Shown: positions 16,305 to 25,544 of the stretch, piece after piece
Position numbering within the stretch: position 1 is the first letter of the stretch
Layout: the number at the start of each line of letters is the position of its first letter
Assembly (NCBI RefSeq): GCF_000613125.1
Contig: NZ_HG964497.1
Coordinates: forward strand, 2,992,971-3,056,970
Direction of reading: 5' to 3'
DNA from: Bacillus sp. EB01
GTDB lineage: Bacteria > Bacillota > Bacilli > Bacillales > Cytobacillaceae
Length of the DNA stretch: 64,000 nt
Notes under the pieces: model-generated
Databases searched by the model: none
Seen by the model: only the letters and a program-made list of their open reading frames with translations
Told to the model about the DNA's origin: nothing
Translations under genes and position numbers: made by a program

Positions 16305-18326
16305 CTACACCTCTACTGGAACAGATCGCTTCTGATAGTAATTTTCCTGAATTTCGTTTGATTCGATTGCTTCCTGCCAAGGTTCGTTGTAGCGTTCAAG
16401 CGTTTTGTCGAGACGCTCGTTAAGGGCTTTTCTAGTCGCTTCATCTGCTAGTACTTCCTTGATGTGATCCAGTCCGACGCGCTCCACCCACTTCGAAGTC
16501 CTTTCAAGGTAAACCGCTGTTTCACGGTAATACTGCATGAATGCCCCGATCAATTCGATTACTTCTTCTTTTGTTTTTACGGTATCAAGTAAGTCGCCCG
16601 CGCGCAGGTCTGTACCTCCATTGCCGCCAACATAAATTTCCCAGCCGCCATCGATTCCGACAATTCCGAAGTCCTTAATTCCTGCTTCAGCACAGTTCCT
16701 TGGACAAGCGGATACACCCATTTTCGTTTTATGAGGAGTATCGAGTCTCTCAAACTTCTTCTCAAGCTCGATGCCGAGTCCCATTGAATCCTGTGTTCCG
16801 TAGCGGCAGAATTTCGCGCCAACACATGTCTTTACGGTACGAAGCGTTTTTCCGTACGCATAACCCGAAGGCATTCCGAGCTCTTCCCATACTGCAGGTA
16901 AATCCTCTTTATTCAATCCGAACAACCCAATCCGCTGTCCGCCAGTCAGCTTCACGAGCGGAACATCGTACTTTTCGGCAACTTCGGCAATCTTCTTCAA
17001 ATCCTGTGCTGTCGTTACGCCGCCATACATCCTTGGAACAACGGAGTAAGTGCCGTCTTTCTGGATGTTGGCGTGCATTTTTTCGTTCACAAGGCGGGAA
17101 TTGCGGTCATCTTTGTACTGCTCCTGATTGATCATTCCAAGATAATAGTTCAGAGCCGGACGGCATTTTGAGCAGCCTTCTTCAGCTTTCCAGTCAAGGA
17201 CATTCATGACTTCCCTGACACTTGTCAAACCTTTTCCCCTGATTTCAGCGACAACTTCATCGCGGCTCAAAGTGGTGCAAGTGCACATACCGGATTTTTT
17301 CGCTGTTTTGTCATACTGGTCACCAAGTGTATAGGCAAGGATTTCAGAAATAAGTCCTTTGCATCGTCCACAGGAACGGCCGGCATTAGTACAGCCGCCA
17401 ACTTCGTCAACAGTCGTCAGGCTATTTTCCTTTATTGCGCCAACGATTGTTCCTTTTGTTACACCGTTACAGCCGCAGACAAGTTCATCGTCAGCCATTG
17501 CCGCAACATCACTTCCTGCTCCAGCACCGCCACCGCAGCAGCCTGATTCAAGGATATTTACACTCGTCATGCCGCTGACATCTTCTTTTTTCAGCATCAT
17601 TCGGAACAGCCTTGAGCTATCTTTTGTATCACCATAAAGTACAATCCCGGCAACACGGTTGTCGCGGATGACAATTTTTTTATAAACACCATCAAATTCA
17701 TTGTGGACTTTGATTGCTTTTAGTCCCGGTCCATCCTCTATCTCGCCTGCCGAAAACAGGTCAACACCTGAGACTTTCAAACCTGTTCCGACAACTGATC
17801 CTTCATACGGCTTCGTGTCTGAACCACAAATATCTGCAGCGAGAACTTTCGCCTGTTCATAAAGCGGTGCCACTAGTCCGTAGACAATCTCACGGTGCTC
17901 GGCACATTCGCCGACGGCACGGATGGATGGAATACTCGTCTGCATGAAATCATCGACAACAATCCCGCGGTTCACGTAAATTCCTGCTTCTTTTGCCAGC
18001 TGTACATTCGGCTTGATGCCAACAGCCATAACGACAAGATCAGCATCTATCTCGGAGCCATCCTTGAACCGAAGACCTGTAACGCGCTCATCACCAAGAA
18101 TCTCGGATGTTGCTTTTTCCATCAGGAAGTTCATGCCCTGTGCTTCAAGCTCTGCCCTTAGCATGTCAGATGACGCAGGATCCAACTGCCTTTCCATAAG
18201 GTGCGGCATGAGATGGATGACACCCACTTCCATCCCTAGGTTCAAGAGTCCCCTTGCAGCTTCAAGTCCAAGGAGCCCGCCGCCAATGACAGCAGCTTTG
18301 CGGTATGTTCCCGCTGCTTTAATCAT
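16305..18326 (-). pseudogene. nirB: Nitrite reductase NirB, part 2 (frameshifted from part 1)
   Basis: 673 residues covering all but the first sixth of assimilatory NADH:nitrite reductase. Seen in order: second Rossmann motif AAVIGGGLLGLEAARGL, BFD-like [2Fe-2S] cysteines (CGCNGVTKGTIV and CTNAGRSCGRC), a second Cys-rich half-domain (GCSKCRPALNYYLG), then siroheme/[4Fe-4S] ligands CVGAKFCRYG and CPRNCAEAG. Together with the part ending at 18323 it totals about 811 residues, close to B. subtilis NasD (805). The ATG at 18326 overlaps the upstream stop as ATGA and has only a weak AGGA 10 nt before it, so either this is a broken gene, a sequencing slip, or a coupled split gene. Confidence 0.75.
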
Positions 18327-18739
18327 GGTTTCGGTATCCTGGGGATATCACGGAACCCGGTTACACCTTGCTTGTCGGATCCCGGTATTGGCAGGATAAA
18401 AGAACTGGAGCCGGTCGCGATGATAAGTTCGTCGTATTCACCTGTACGCCCCTTCTCGGATACAACAGTTTTTTTATCTGAATCTATTTTTACAATCGCT
18501 TCGCCTGTAAAAAGTTCGATGTTGTTATGTTTATACCAGTCCCAGCTGTTCATAATGATATCGTCAACCGTTGTATCACCCTGGAGCACAGTCGACAGCT
18601 GGATACGGTTATAGTTAGGGTGTGGCTCATTGCCAAATATAATGATGTCAAATTGTGCAGGGTTCAGTTTAAGAATCTCTTCAATTGTCCTGACACCGGC
18701 CATTCCATTTCCGATCATGACTAATTTTTTCTTGTCCAT
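18323..18739 (-). pseudogene. nirB: Nitrite reductase NirB, part 1 (N-terminal FAD domain)
   Basis: 138 residues beginning MDKKKLVMIGNGMAGVRTIE, the FAD-binding start of NirB/NasD, with ATGSSSFILPIPGSDKQGVT near the end. It then runs out of frame (RIPKP, stop). In the next frame the sequence goes on DTETMIKAAGTYRKAAVIGG exactly where the family continues. Five bases separate GATATC from GATACC where three or six are needed. AGGAGG stands 9 nt upstream of ATG 18739. Confidence 0.75.
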
Positions 18740-18917
18740 GTTTAGGGACCTCCTATTCTTGCAAAGCGAGTTTTTCTCACAGTTGAGTTTTCATTGTTTT
18801 CTCTATGGTTATATTGTAAATGCGTATTTCCATTAAATTTGAGGCCTATTTTACAAATCTATGAATTTCGTAACCTATTTCACAGATATGTCAAAAGTTA
18901 ATGCCCCCTCCCAAACT

Positions 18918-19128
18918 TCAGCAAAAAGTTCGATGTTGTTTTGTTTATACCTGTTCCAGCTGTACCTGATGATATCGTCATTGGATATCTATGAGCACAT
19001 TTTCCACTTCTATGGGCACTATTCGAATTTCTATGAGCACTTTTTGCATTCTATGGGCACATATTGAAAATCTATGAGTAACTGAAACCGGCCGTTCCAC
19101 TTCCGATCATGACTATTTTTTTGTCCAT
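18918..19128 (-). pseudogene. Decayed duplicate of the nirB 5' end and leader
   Basis: Positions 19085-19140 repeat the nirB start region (GGTCCCTAAACATG plus the first 10 or so codons), and 18918-18980 repeat nirB codons near 55-77 (AAAAAGTTCGATGTTGTT and GATGATATCGTCA on the plus strand). The middle is deleted and replaced by five copies of a 21-bp repeat. Upstream, 19150-19255 matches the leader at 18770-18870. No open frame remains. Confidence 0.75.
18989..19080. repeat. CTATGRGCAC tandem repeat, 21-bp period
   Basis: CTATGAGCAC, CTATGGGCAC, CTATGAGCAC, CTATGGGCAC and a final CTATGAGTA begin at 18989, 19010, 19031, 19051 and 19072. A and G alternate at the variable base. The array sits inside the nirB duplicate. 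Confidence 0.75.
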
Positions 19129-19228
19129 GTTTAGGGACCTCCTATTCCTTGATACCAGGTTTTTAAAGCCGCTAAGTTTAAATTGTTTTCCTTATGTTTA
19201 TATTGTAATTTCATTTTAAAAATAAGTT

Positions 19229-19244
19229 TGTGACTTATTTCACA
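19229..19244. promoter_or_regulatory. FNR/CRP-type palindrome
   Basis: TGTGA-CTTATT-TCACA is an exact TGTGA-N6-TCACA site. It lies in the duplicated nirB leader, 145 nt before the histidine kinase start. The matching place at the functional nirB leader (about 18841-18860, TTTGAGGCCTATTTTACAAA) has lost the dyad. Confidence 0.5.
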
Positions 19245-19388
19245 AATTAATAAAGTTTGTTAAAGTTTTCACAATTAAGGTCTAGTTTTAATTTAAAATC
19301 TCAACAAAAAAGTATAATCGACAAATAGTGACTAGATTCTGTAATATATAAGAAAAAAGTATATACCTTTGGAAAGGAGTGAAAGGCC

Positions 19389-20864
19389 ATGTCCGAATGT
19401 CATCCGCTCTTTGGCAAACATTTAGATACTACTGAATATGATCCAGATAAATTATTAGATTTATTTCTAACTAGTACAGTTGACGGTGTTGCCATAGTGG
19501 ACATGGAAGGCCGGTTCTTACGAGTAAATCCTATGTATTCATCGATCTTTGGCTACAGTCAGGATGAATTATTGGGGCGAAAGTATGAAGAGTTCAGTAA
19601 CTTGGAAAAGGTTAGATACTTTGTGGAACAGGTTAAGGCTGGGAACACCTTCTCTAATTTGAACCTTCAATATTATCATAAACACGGAAAAACCCTTGAT
19701 ATAGCAGTCTCTTATTCCCCCTTTCGGAACACTGAGGGAGAAATCATTGCAATGATTGGTATTTTCCGGGATATTACGCAGCATAAGAATTTGGAAAGGG
19801 AATTGAAGAAGAGCCGGGAGCTTTATAGGCTTATTACAGAAAATACAACTGATTTAATTAATATTGTATCTAATACAAAAGACAGGACGATTATTTACGC
19901 GTCGCCCTCCCATGAGAAGATATTTGGGCTGTCTCCTTCCGATATAATCGGAAGAAGTATATCAGAATTTATTTCAGAAAAAGAATCAAAAATGTTAATA
20001 AGGAAAATAGTTCAGTGGAAAATTACCGGTAAGCCAATCCTTTTTGCAAGGGAAATAAACTCGCCAGAAGGTGAAACACTATACTTTGAATATAATATCT
20101 CACCTATTTTTAATGAGCGGGGTGATATTGATTCGTACATAACAGTTGCTCGTGATATTACTGAACGTGTTAAAAATGAGTCCGCTATTCGTAATCTGGA
20201 TAGGCTTTCGATCATTGGCCAGTTGGCAGCGGGAGTAGCTCATGAAATCAGGAACCCCCTTACCTCGCTGAAGGGTTTTTCAAAACTGCTGTCCAAAAAC
20301 ACAGACATGGAGAAACAGGGGCAGTATCTTGACATTATTCGTGGCGAACTCGACCGGATTGATATGATTGTCAATGAATTCATGTCGCTGGCTAAACCGC
20401 AGGCTGTACAATACGTTAAGGCAGGAATCACATCAATAATACAAAGTACGATAAACATTCTGCTGCCGCAGGCTATTCTTCATAACGTCGAAATAAAGAC
20501 AAAATTCCCATCCAGGGATATTGAACTTCTTTGCAGCCCGAACCAGCTTAAGCAGGTTTTTGTTAATTTCCTAAAAAATGCAATAGAGGCAATGCCCAAC
20601 GGAGGCAATGTTTATATAGAGGTAGAGTATCTAAAACCCTCGTTGGTCAAAATAACATTCACAGATGAAGGCATAGGGATTGATCCGGAAATTGTCGGCT
20701 ATCTTGGCACGCCATTTTACACAACAAAAGATAAAGGAATTGGGCTCGGTCTGACAGTAAGCAATAAAATTATCCAGGAACACAATGGAGAGATGAAAAT
20801 TGAAAGCCAAGCTGGCATTGGGACAACCATCAGCATAGAACTGGAATGCCTGGAAAAAAATTAG
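19389..20864 (+). CDS. PAS-PAS sensor histidine kinase (sporulation-kinase type)
   Basis: 491 residues, cytoplasmic, no membrane segment. PAS1 is about 22-135 (VDGVAIVDMEGRFLRVNPMY), PAS2 about 143-262, each ending in FRDIT/ARDIT. HisKA has AAGVAHEIRNPLTSLKGFSK with the phospho-His near 284. The ATPase domain shows the N box NFLKNAIEAMPNGG and G boxes DEGIGIDPE and GIGLGL. The build is like KinA/KinE. No response regulator gene is adjacent. AAAGGAG precedes ATG 19389. An FNR-type site lies upstream, so anaerobic or nitrite-related control is possible but unproven. Confidence 0.9.
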   Translation: MSECHPLFGKHLDTTEYDPDKLLDLFLTSTVDGVAIVDMEGRFLRVNPMYSSIFGYSQDELLGRKYEEFSNLEKVRYFVEQVKAGNTFSNLNLQYYHKHGKTLDIAVSYSPFRNTEGEIIAMIGIFRDITQHKNLERELKKSRELYRLITENTTDLINIVSNTKDRTIIYASPSHEKIFGLSPSDIIGRSISEFISEKESKMLIRKIVQWKITGKPILFAREINSPEGETLYFEYNISPIFNERGDIDSYITVARDITERVKNESAIRNLDRLSIIGQLAAGVAHEIRNPLTSLKGFSKLLSKNTDMEKQGQYLDIIRGELDRIDMIVNEFMSLAKPQAVQYVKAGITSIIQSTINILLPQAILHNVEIKTKFPSRDIELLCSPNQLKQVFVNFLKNAIEAMPNGGNVYIEVEYLKPSLVKITFTDEGIGIDPEIVGYLGTPFYTTKDKGIGLGLTVSNKIIQEHNGEMKIESQAGIGTTISIELECLEKN

Positions 20865-20897
20865 GCGCATGGAGAACCATGCGCCTAGTGGTTTTGA
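20862..20897 (+). terminator. Rho-independent terminator
   Basis: TAGGCGCATGG-agaa-CCATGCGCCTA overlapping the kinase stop codon, followed by GTGGTTTT. Confidence 0.85.
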
Positions 20898-20969
20898 GTT
20901 CCGTCAATGAGGTAGTCTTTATTCAACAACCCGCTCCGTAAGTGGAATTAGAAAACATATTATTGACAG

Positions 20970-21055
20970 CTTGACACTACATTGTAATGGTCAAAACCTA
21001 TTGTCCATTATATATGTCGTTTATTAATAAAGGCCCGAATGCGGAACACTTCAGA
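20970..21055. repeat. Promoter-like repeat, copy A
   Basis: TTGACACTACATTGTAATGG and then TTATTAATAAAGGCCCGAA with GGAACACTT match 56566-56745 (copy B) in the same order. The region 20.9-21.1 kb has no gene; an ATCCCC/GGGGAT stem lies at 21061-21081. Confidence 0.5.
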
Positions 21056-21112
21056 AAAATCATCCCCTCTTTTTCGGGGATCATGGACACATAAACTGGA
21101 ACACAAAAAGAG

Positions 21113-21137
21113 CCTGCCGACATTGCAGCAGACTCTT
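21113..21137 (-). terminator. nagA terminator
   Basis: AAGAGCCTGC with GCAGCAGACTCTT just beyond the nagA stop; T-run on the minus strand. Confidence 0.75.
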
Positions 21138-21142
21138 GATTA

Positions 21143-22342
21143 TTAGTCAGCTTGACTGGGTTTTCCCTTTAGAAAAGCTTCTTTTCCCCTGCAGAAAGTT
21201 AATTGTACTTCCAGATTTTCATCTACAATAACAAAATCGGCGTCCTTGCCGGGGGCAATGCTACCTTTCCGATGGAAGATATTTAACTGCCTGGCTGGAT
21301 TTTCACTGGCCATTTTTACAGCTTCCTGAAGAGTAACACCAGAGAATTCAATTACATTCTTAAGGGAATGATTCATTCTTAAGATGCTCCCTGCGAGTGT
21401 GCCGTTTGACAAAAGCGCTCTCCCATCCTCAACGAAGACTTCCTGGCCGCCAAGATCGTATTGTCCGTCCTTCAAACATTTCGCGCGCATTGCGTCTGTT
21501 ATCAAAATGGTACCGTCTACGCCTTTAGCCCTAATGGCAAGCTTTACCGACTCAGGTGCTGAGTGGACACCATCCACAATCATTTCCATCTTTAATTGTT
21601 CTAGCAAAAGTGCTGCCCCGACAACCCCCGGCTCCCGATGATGCAAACCTCGCATCCCGTTGTAAAGGTGGGTAACATGTCTAGCCCCTGCCTCAACAGC
21701 TTCCATGCATTTACTGTAGGTCGCATCCGAGTGTCCTATCGAAGCGACAACCCCTTGATCAGCAAGATGCCGGATTAACTCAAGTCCCCCTTTTTGTTCC
21801 GGGGCCAAGGTAACCAGCCTTATGGAATGTCCGGAACCTTTCTGCCATTCCTCGAACAATTCAATAGTAGGCTGAACTATGTATTTTTCCGGCTGAGCAC
21901 CCTTTGTAACTGGATTGATAAAGGGCCCCTCAAGATGGATTCCTAAAATCTCTGCTTTGCCAGGTGTATTGTACGTTTCCATATAGGCAGCAGCATTCTG
22001 AAGTGCGTGGCAGATTTCCCCTTTTTCTTGAGTAATGGTTGTTGCTAGGAAGCTGGTCGTACCTTCGGCAGGAAGAATACCCGCAATGGTTTCCAACGCC
22101 TGGAGTGTTCCGTCCATCGTGTCGGCCCCACCAGCGCCATGGATGTGGAGATCAATAAATCCGGGAAGCACGGCGTGTCCGCTTTTAAGTTCAATGACAC
22201 TTGTATCCGGGTCAACTTGAGGCAAATCATCTGCATTTCCAACGGACGCAATAAGTCCGTCTTGAATCAAAATATAGCCATCCGGGATGATTGTATCCTC
22301 AACCACTACTTTCCCATGAAGCAGCAGGACTTTATCACTCAT
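21143..22342 (-). CDS. nagA: N-acetylglucosamine/galactosamine-6-phosphate deacetylase NagA
   Basis: 399 residues, full length. Amidohydrolase fold with HIHGAGGADTMDG (metal HxH), HLEGPFINP, the metal Glu and His region (SIGHSDATY, VTHLYNGMRG) and ITDAMRAKC with the catalytic Asp. It removes acetate from GlcNAc-6-P, or GalNAc-6-P in Aga pathways. GGGGAAG precedes ATG 22342. It lies downstream of, and on the same strand as, the GalNAc-type operon but behind a terminator at 22462-22500, so it may have its own promoter. Confidence 0.93.
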   Translation of the reverse strand: MSDKVLLLHGKVVVEDTIIPDGYILIQDGLIASVGNADDLPQVDPDTSVIELKSGHAVLPGFIDLHIHGAGGADTMDGTLQALETIAGILPAEGTTSFLATTITQEKGEICHALQNAAAYMETYNTPGKAEILGIHLEGPFINPVTKGAQPEKYIVQPTIELFEEWQKGSGHSIRLVTLAPEQKGGLELIRHLADQGVVASIGHSDATYSKCMEAVEAGARHVTHLYNGMRGLHHREPGVVGAALLLEQLKMEMIVDGVHSAPESVKLAIRAKGVDGTILITDAMRAKCLKDGQYDLGGQEVFVEDGRALLSNGTLAGSILRMNHSLKNVIEFSGVTLQEAVKMASENPARQLNIFHRKGSIAPGKDADFVIVDENLEVQLTFCRGKEAFLKGKPSQAD

Positions 22343-22461
22343 CTTTCACTTCCCCTTCCTTCCTGAATGCTTTTAGAACTTGAATGTTATGTATCGAATA
22401 CGACCTGTCTGCTGAATAAACAAGGCAACTGTATTACTGCATTTTCAAATAAATCATAGCA

Positions 22462-22500
22462 TAAAGACGCTGGAAGAAATACATGGCTCCAGCGTCTTTA
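22462..22500 (-). terminator. Terminator after the 5'-nucleotidase gene
   Basis: TAAAGACGCTGGA/TCCAGCGTCTTTA, a perfect 13-bp stem 28 bp past the stop at 22529. Confidence 0.85.
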
Positions 22501-22528
22501 CTATTTCGGTACTTTTAGAACATTTTAA

Positions 22529-24316
22529 TCAGTTGCCAATCGCAGTTACCCTGTTCACAAGGGTAGAAGGGTCAATTTCCTTTTGGCTCTTTAGATATGA
22601 CAGGAATGCCCAATGATCTACTTCTGTTCTGACAGGGTTGGCATATCCTTTAAATGTTGGGTATCCATCGTTACCTCGAATTAAGTAGGCAAGAGCGGCA
22701 ACGCGGTAAGATTTATCAGGATCCAATACTTTGCCATTGATGATGATACTTCCTGTTTCCACCCGCTGGCCTACCGGTTTTGAAGCATCAAACGTGTATC
22801 GGACGTTATGGGATACTGCAAGCGGCGAGAACTTGACCGTCCCATTCGCCTGTGTAACCCACTGTTCTTCAAGGATCTGGTCAATCTGGCGTCCAGTCAG
22901 CGTTACAACGACAACCGGATTAGCATAGCCATGTGCGTTCCATTGTTCACTGAATAGTACTTTTCCATCACTGTCTACTTCATTGCTGCCTTTTTTGTAC
23001 CAAAGGTCTCCTCTATTCGGGCTGCTAGCCGTCAATGCAAATTCAGCTGGCTGGGCAGCCTTCTTTCCTGCGGCATAATGTGCATCTGCCGCCAGATTCG
23101 CCAGGGTGCTTTCACCATTCGCATTGCGTGCGCGGGTAATATCTCCGGTTATGTTTACCACATGCTCTGCTGCCCTTTGCTTTCCGCGCTCTACCCAATA
23201 GGATACCATACGTGCGATATCCGCATCAGGTTCAATATCCCTTGTAACAGGATGGTTGGTTGAAGTTGTTTTTTCCCTGACAGCTTCTTTTGTTTCTGGA
23301 TCGATATAAAGATTAAATTCACTTATCAATCTGCCATGATTACTTCCTTCAATCACAGGACGCGGGTTGCCATCAGGATCGTCTATGAAGCAATTAAATG
23401 CCGCATGCCAATGGCCAGTAAAAATTGCATCGATTTCAGATGACGCGGCTTTCGCAAAATCGATGACAGGCCCCCTAGGATTCAAACATGTGTTGTAATT
23501 TCCTGCACCGTCCTGGGTGCCGCCTTCATGGATAACCGCAACTATCGTTTCAACACCCTGTGCTTTTAGTTCTGCTGTATATGTTTCTGCTGCTTCAACA
23601 AGAGGATCGGCTATCAATGCGCCTTCTTGATAGGAGGTTGTACCAAGAATTGTTTCCACCGTAGTTAGTCCGATAAAGCCGACCGGGAGATTTCCGCCTT
23701 TTCCGTCAGGAATATATTTGATTGTATATGGCTTCATGATTAGTTGGCCCGATTTGGCATCGCGGATGTTCGCACTGAGATGATCGAATGCCGCCCCAGC
23801 GAATTGATTGCCATCGGAGTCCTCGAAACAGCTATCGACTCCACGCTTACCGAAGCATTTACCCCTTGAAATATACTTGGTAAGATAATCGGCTGTTTCA
23901 TCCAATTCATGATTTCCGGCAGCAGTCATTTCAATTCCAAGCTTATTCAGCAATTCTATCGTAGGTTCATCCCTGAAGGCCGCCACTTCAAACGGCCAGC
24001 CGCTGAAATTGTCCCCTACAGAGAGCCGGATGGAATTGCTGTGCCCTTTTTCAAGTTTGTTTAAATGGGCTGCCATATAGGCAGCTCCGCCTACTGTCAA
24101 TCTCCCATCAGGTGAAGGTATCGTTCCGTTACTAGTATCATTCAGTGCCTGTATGTACCCATGGAAGTCGGTAATTCCCAGCAACTGAAGATTCACAAGA
24201 CCGTCTGGATTTTCTCCTTCAGCTTTGGCAGAAGGCCCCTGCAGCGGCACAAAAATGGAAATCAGCAAAATGGCAGTCAGGCATACGTATTTAACTCTTG
24301 ATAAAGTAGTCTTCAA
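22529..24316 (-). CDS. Secreted 5'-nucleotidase/metallophosphatase
   Basis: 595 residues from TTG 24316, chosen because AGGAGG stands 7 nt upstream; longer in-frame starts overlap the neighbouring gene. A signal peptide (basic start, hydrophobic about 10-26, GPSAKA cleavage) precedes the calcineurin-like domain: GITDFHGYI (DxH), SVGDNFSGWP, AAGNHELD, VIHEGG and GHWHAAFN. A C-terminal 5'-nucleotidase substrate domain follows from about 395 (TASSPNRGDLWYKKG, NDGYPTFKGY). It acts outside the cell on nucleotides or related phosphoesters. It ends the sugar gene cluster and its link to that pathway is unclear. Confidence 0.9.
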   Translation of the reverse strand: MKTTLSRVKYVCLTAILLISIFVPLQGPSAKAEGENPDGLVNLQLLGITDFHGYIQALNDTSNGTIPSPDGRLTVGGAAYMAAHLNKLEKGHSNSIRLSVGDNFSGWPFEVAAFRDEPTIELLNKLGIEMTAAGNHELDETADYLTKYISRGKCFGKRGVDSCFEDSDGNQFAGAAFDHLSANIRDAKSGQLIMKPYTIKYIPDGKGGNLPVGFIGLTTVETILGTTSYQEGALIADPLVEAAETYTAELKAQGVETIVAVIHEGGTQDGAGNYNTCLNPRGPVIDFAKAASSEIDAIFTGHWHAAFNCFIDDPDGNPRPVIEGSNHGRLISEFNLYIDPETKEAVREKTTSTNHPVTRDIEPDADIARMVSYWVERGKQRAAEHVVNITGDITRARNANGESTLANLAADAHYAAGKKAAQPAEFALTASSPNRGDLWYKKGSNEVDSDGKVLFSEQWNAHGYANPVVVVTLTGRQIDQILEEQWVTQANGTVKFSPLAVSHNVRYTFDASKPVGQRVETGSIIINGKVLDPDKSYRVAALAYLIRGNDGYPTFKGYANPVRTEVDHWAFLSYLKSQKEIDPSTLVNRVTAIGN

Positions 24317-24377
24317 ACATACTCCTCCTTGGAATTGAAAGTTTGCTCTCATCCTTTTCCTTTGTCCAATGCCATCC

Positions 24378-25511
24378 CTACAGTACAATGGTTTCAAAAC
24401 GTTTATTTTCCGCAGATTCCTTAGCCTTTAGACACATCAGGGCGCTAAGGATCCCTGACTCAAGTGGCGCAATCGACTCAGCACGGTTTTCCATCATATG
24501 AATAAAATTTCGGGCAAGCCTGGCATCACCTCCAAAATGATTTGTATTTCCTGTATCGATTTCGTGGGTTTCGATCCGGTTCGTGTGATGCATGAATACC
24601 TTGATGATGCTTGTATAAAAATCGAATTCGATTGTCCCACTGTACCCAATCAATCTGGCACCACGGGCTTTCGCACCTTTTCGCGCATAAAAATTTTGTG
24701 AATATACAGCATGCATCCCTGTTTCATATTGAATCAAGGCACTTGCTGAATCATGGTTGCCAGTGTCTGTGGCAAAACAGCAATATTCACCGTGAACTTC
24801 CTCATTATTGAGTCTTTTCAAAACCGAACTTTCCTCACAAACGAGCTGTTCCTCACAATTGATGCACATCAGCCCGGCTTGTTTATCCCCTTTAAAAACC
24901 TGTTTGGATTCCATTGCTGAAATAGTAACCGGCATCGAGCCAGCCAAAAAATTAAGATAATCAAAATCATGGGTAGCTTTCTGCAGAAAAAGCCCGCCAG
25001 TTTCCGCTTCATCCCTGTACCAGTTCTGATAATAGACCCCGCCATAGGGCACATTATTTATCGCCTGGATATGTTCGACCGTTCCAATTTGGCCTGAGTC
25101 AATGATTGCCTTCACTTGCTGGACAATATCCGTGAACCTTAACGGAAACGAGACGATAACGGGCGAAGCAGAATTATTGTAGCCTTTTTTTAACCGCAAC
25201 AAGTCTTCCATATTCATCGCAACCGGCTTTTCAAGAAAGAGTGGTATGGCCGTCGGGAACACTTTTAATGCCATCTCGGTGTGAAGAGAACACCTCGTTC
25301 CAATAACAATTCCATCCAGATGTTCCTTACCAAGCATTTCTTCCACGGTTTCATAGAAATTCACCCGGCTGCCACTCTCTTCCAGCTGTTTCTTGATTGT
25401 TTCATGATTGGGATCCGCAATTGCCTTGATTTGGCAGGATGGTTCGGCTTTTATTAGTTCTCTGACAACATGGCTGGCACGCAGCCCGTAGCCGATTATT
25501 CCGAGTTTCAT
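24378..25511 (-). CDS. Gfo/Idh/MocA family oxidoreductase
   Basis: 377 residues from ATG 25511 (AGGAGG 5 nt upstream). N-terminal NAD(P)-binding fold (MKLGIIGYGLRASHVVREL), the family EKP motif (LFLEKPVAMNMEDL) and the ATHDFDYLNFLAG segment. An unusual Cys group, CINCEEQLVC with CC 30 residues on, could bind a metal. The substrate is unknown; in this operon a sugar or amino-sugar derivative is likely. The same fold also contains NAD-dependent glycosidases (GH4-like chemistry in GH109), a possibility not settled by sequence reading. Confidence 0.88.
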   Translation of the reverse strand: MKLGIIGYGLRASHVVRELIKAEPSCQIKAIADPNHETIKKQLEESGSRVNFYETVEEMLGKEHLDGIVIGTRCSLHTEMALKVFPTAIPLFLEKPVAMNMEDLLRLKKGYNNSASPVIVSFPLRFTDIVQQVKAIIDSGQIGTVEHIQAINNVPYGGVYYQNWYRDEAETGGLFLQKATHDFDYLNFLAGSMPVTISAMESKQVFKGDKQAGLMCINCEEQLVCEESSVLKRLNNEEVHGEYCCFATDTGNHDSASALIQYETGMHAVYSQNFYARKGAKARGARLIGYSGTIEFDFYTSIIKVFMHHTNRIETHEIDTGNTNHFGGDARLARNFIHMMENRAESIAPLESGILSALMCLKAKESAENKRFETIVL

Positions 25512-25544
25512 ATAATCCTCCTGTAAAAAAGCCAAATTCTAAAG

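Noticed and set aside
14751-18400. Plus-strand frames of 70-140 codons across the nitrite reductase operon
   Set aside because: All are antisense shadows of the GC-richer nir/nas/sir genes without ribosome binding sites.
24378-25511. Calling the Gfo/Idh protein a GH109 alpha-N-acetylgalactosaminidase
   Set aside because: The length and lack of signal sequence do not fit typical GH109 members; only the shared fold and operon context argue for it.
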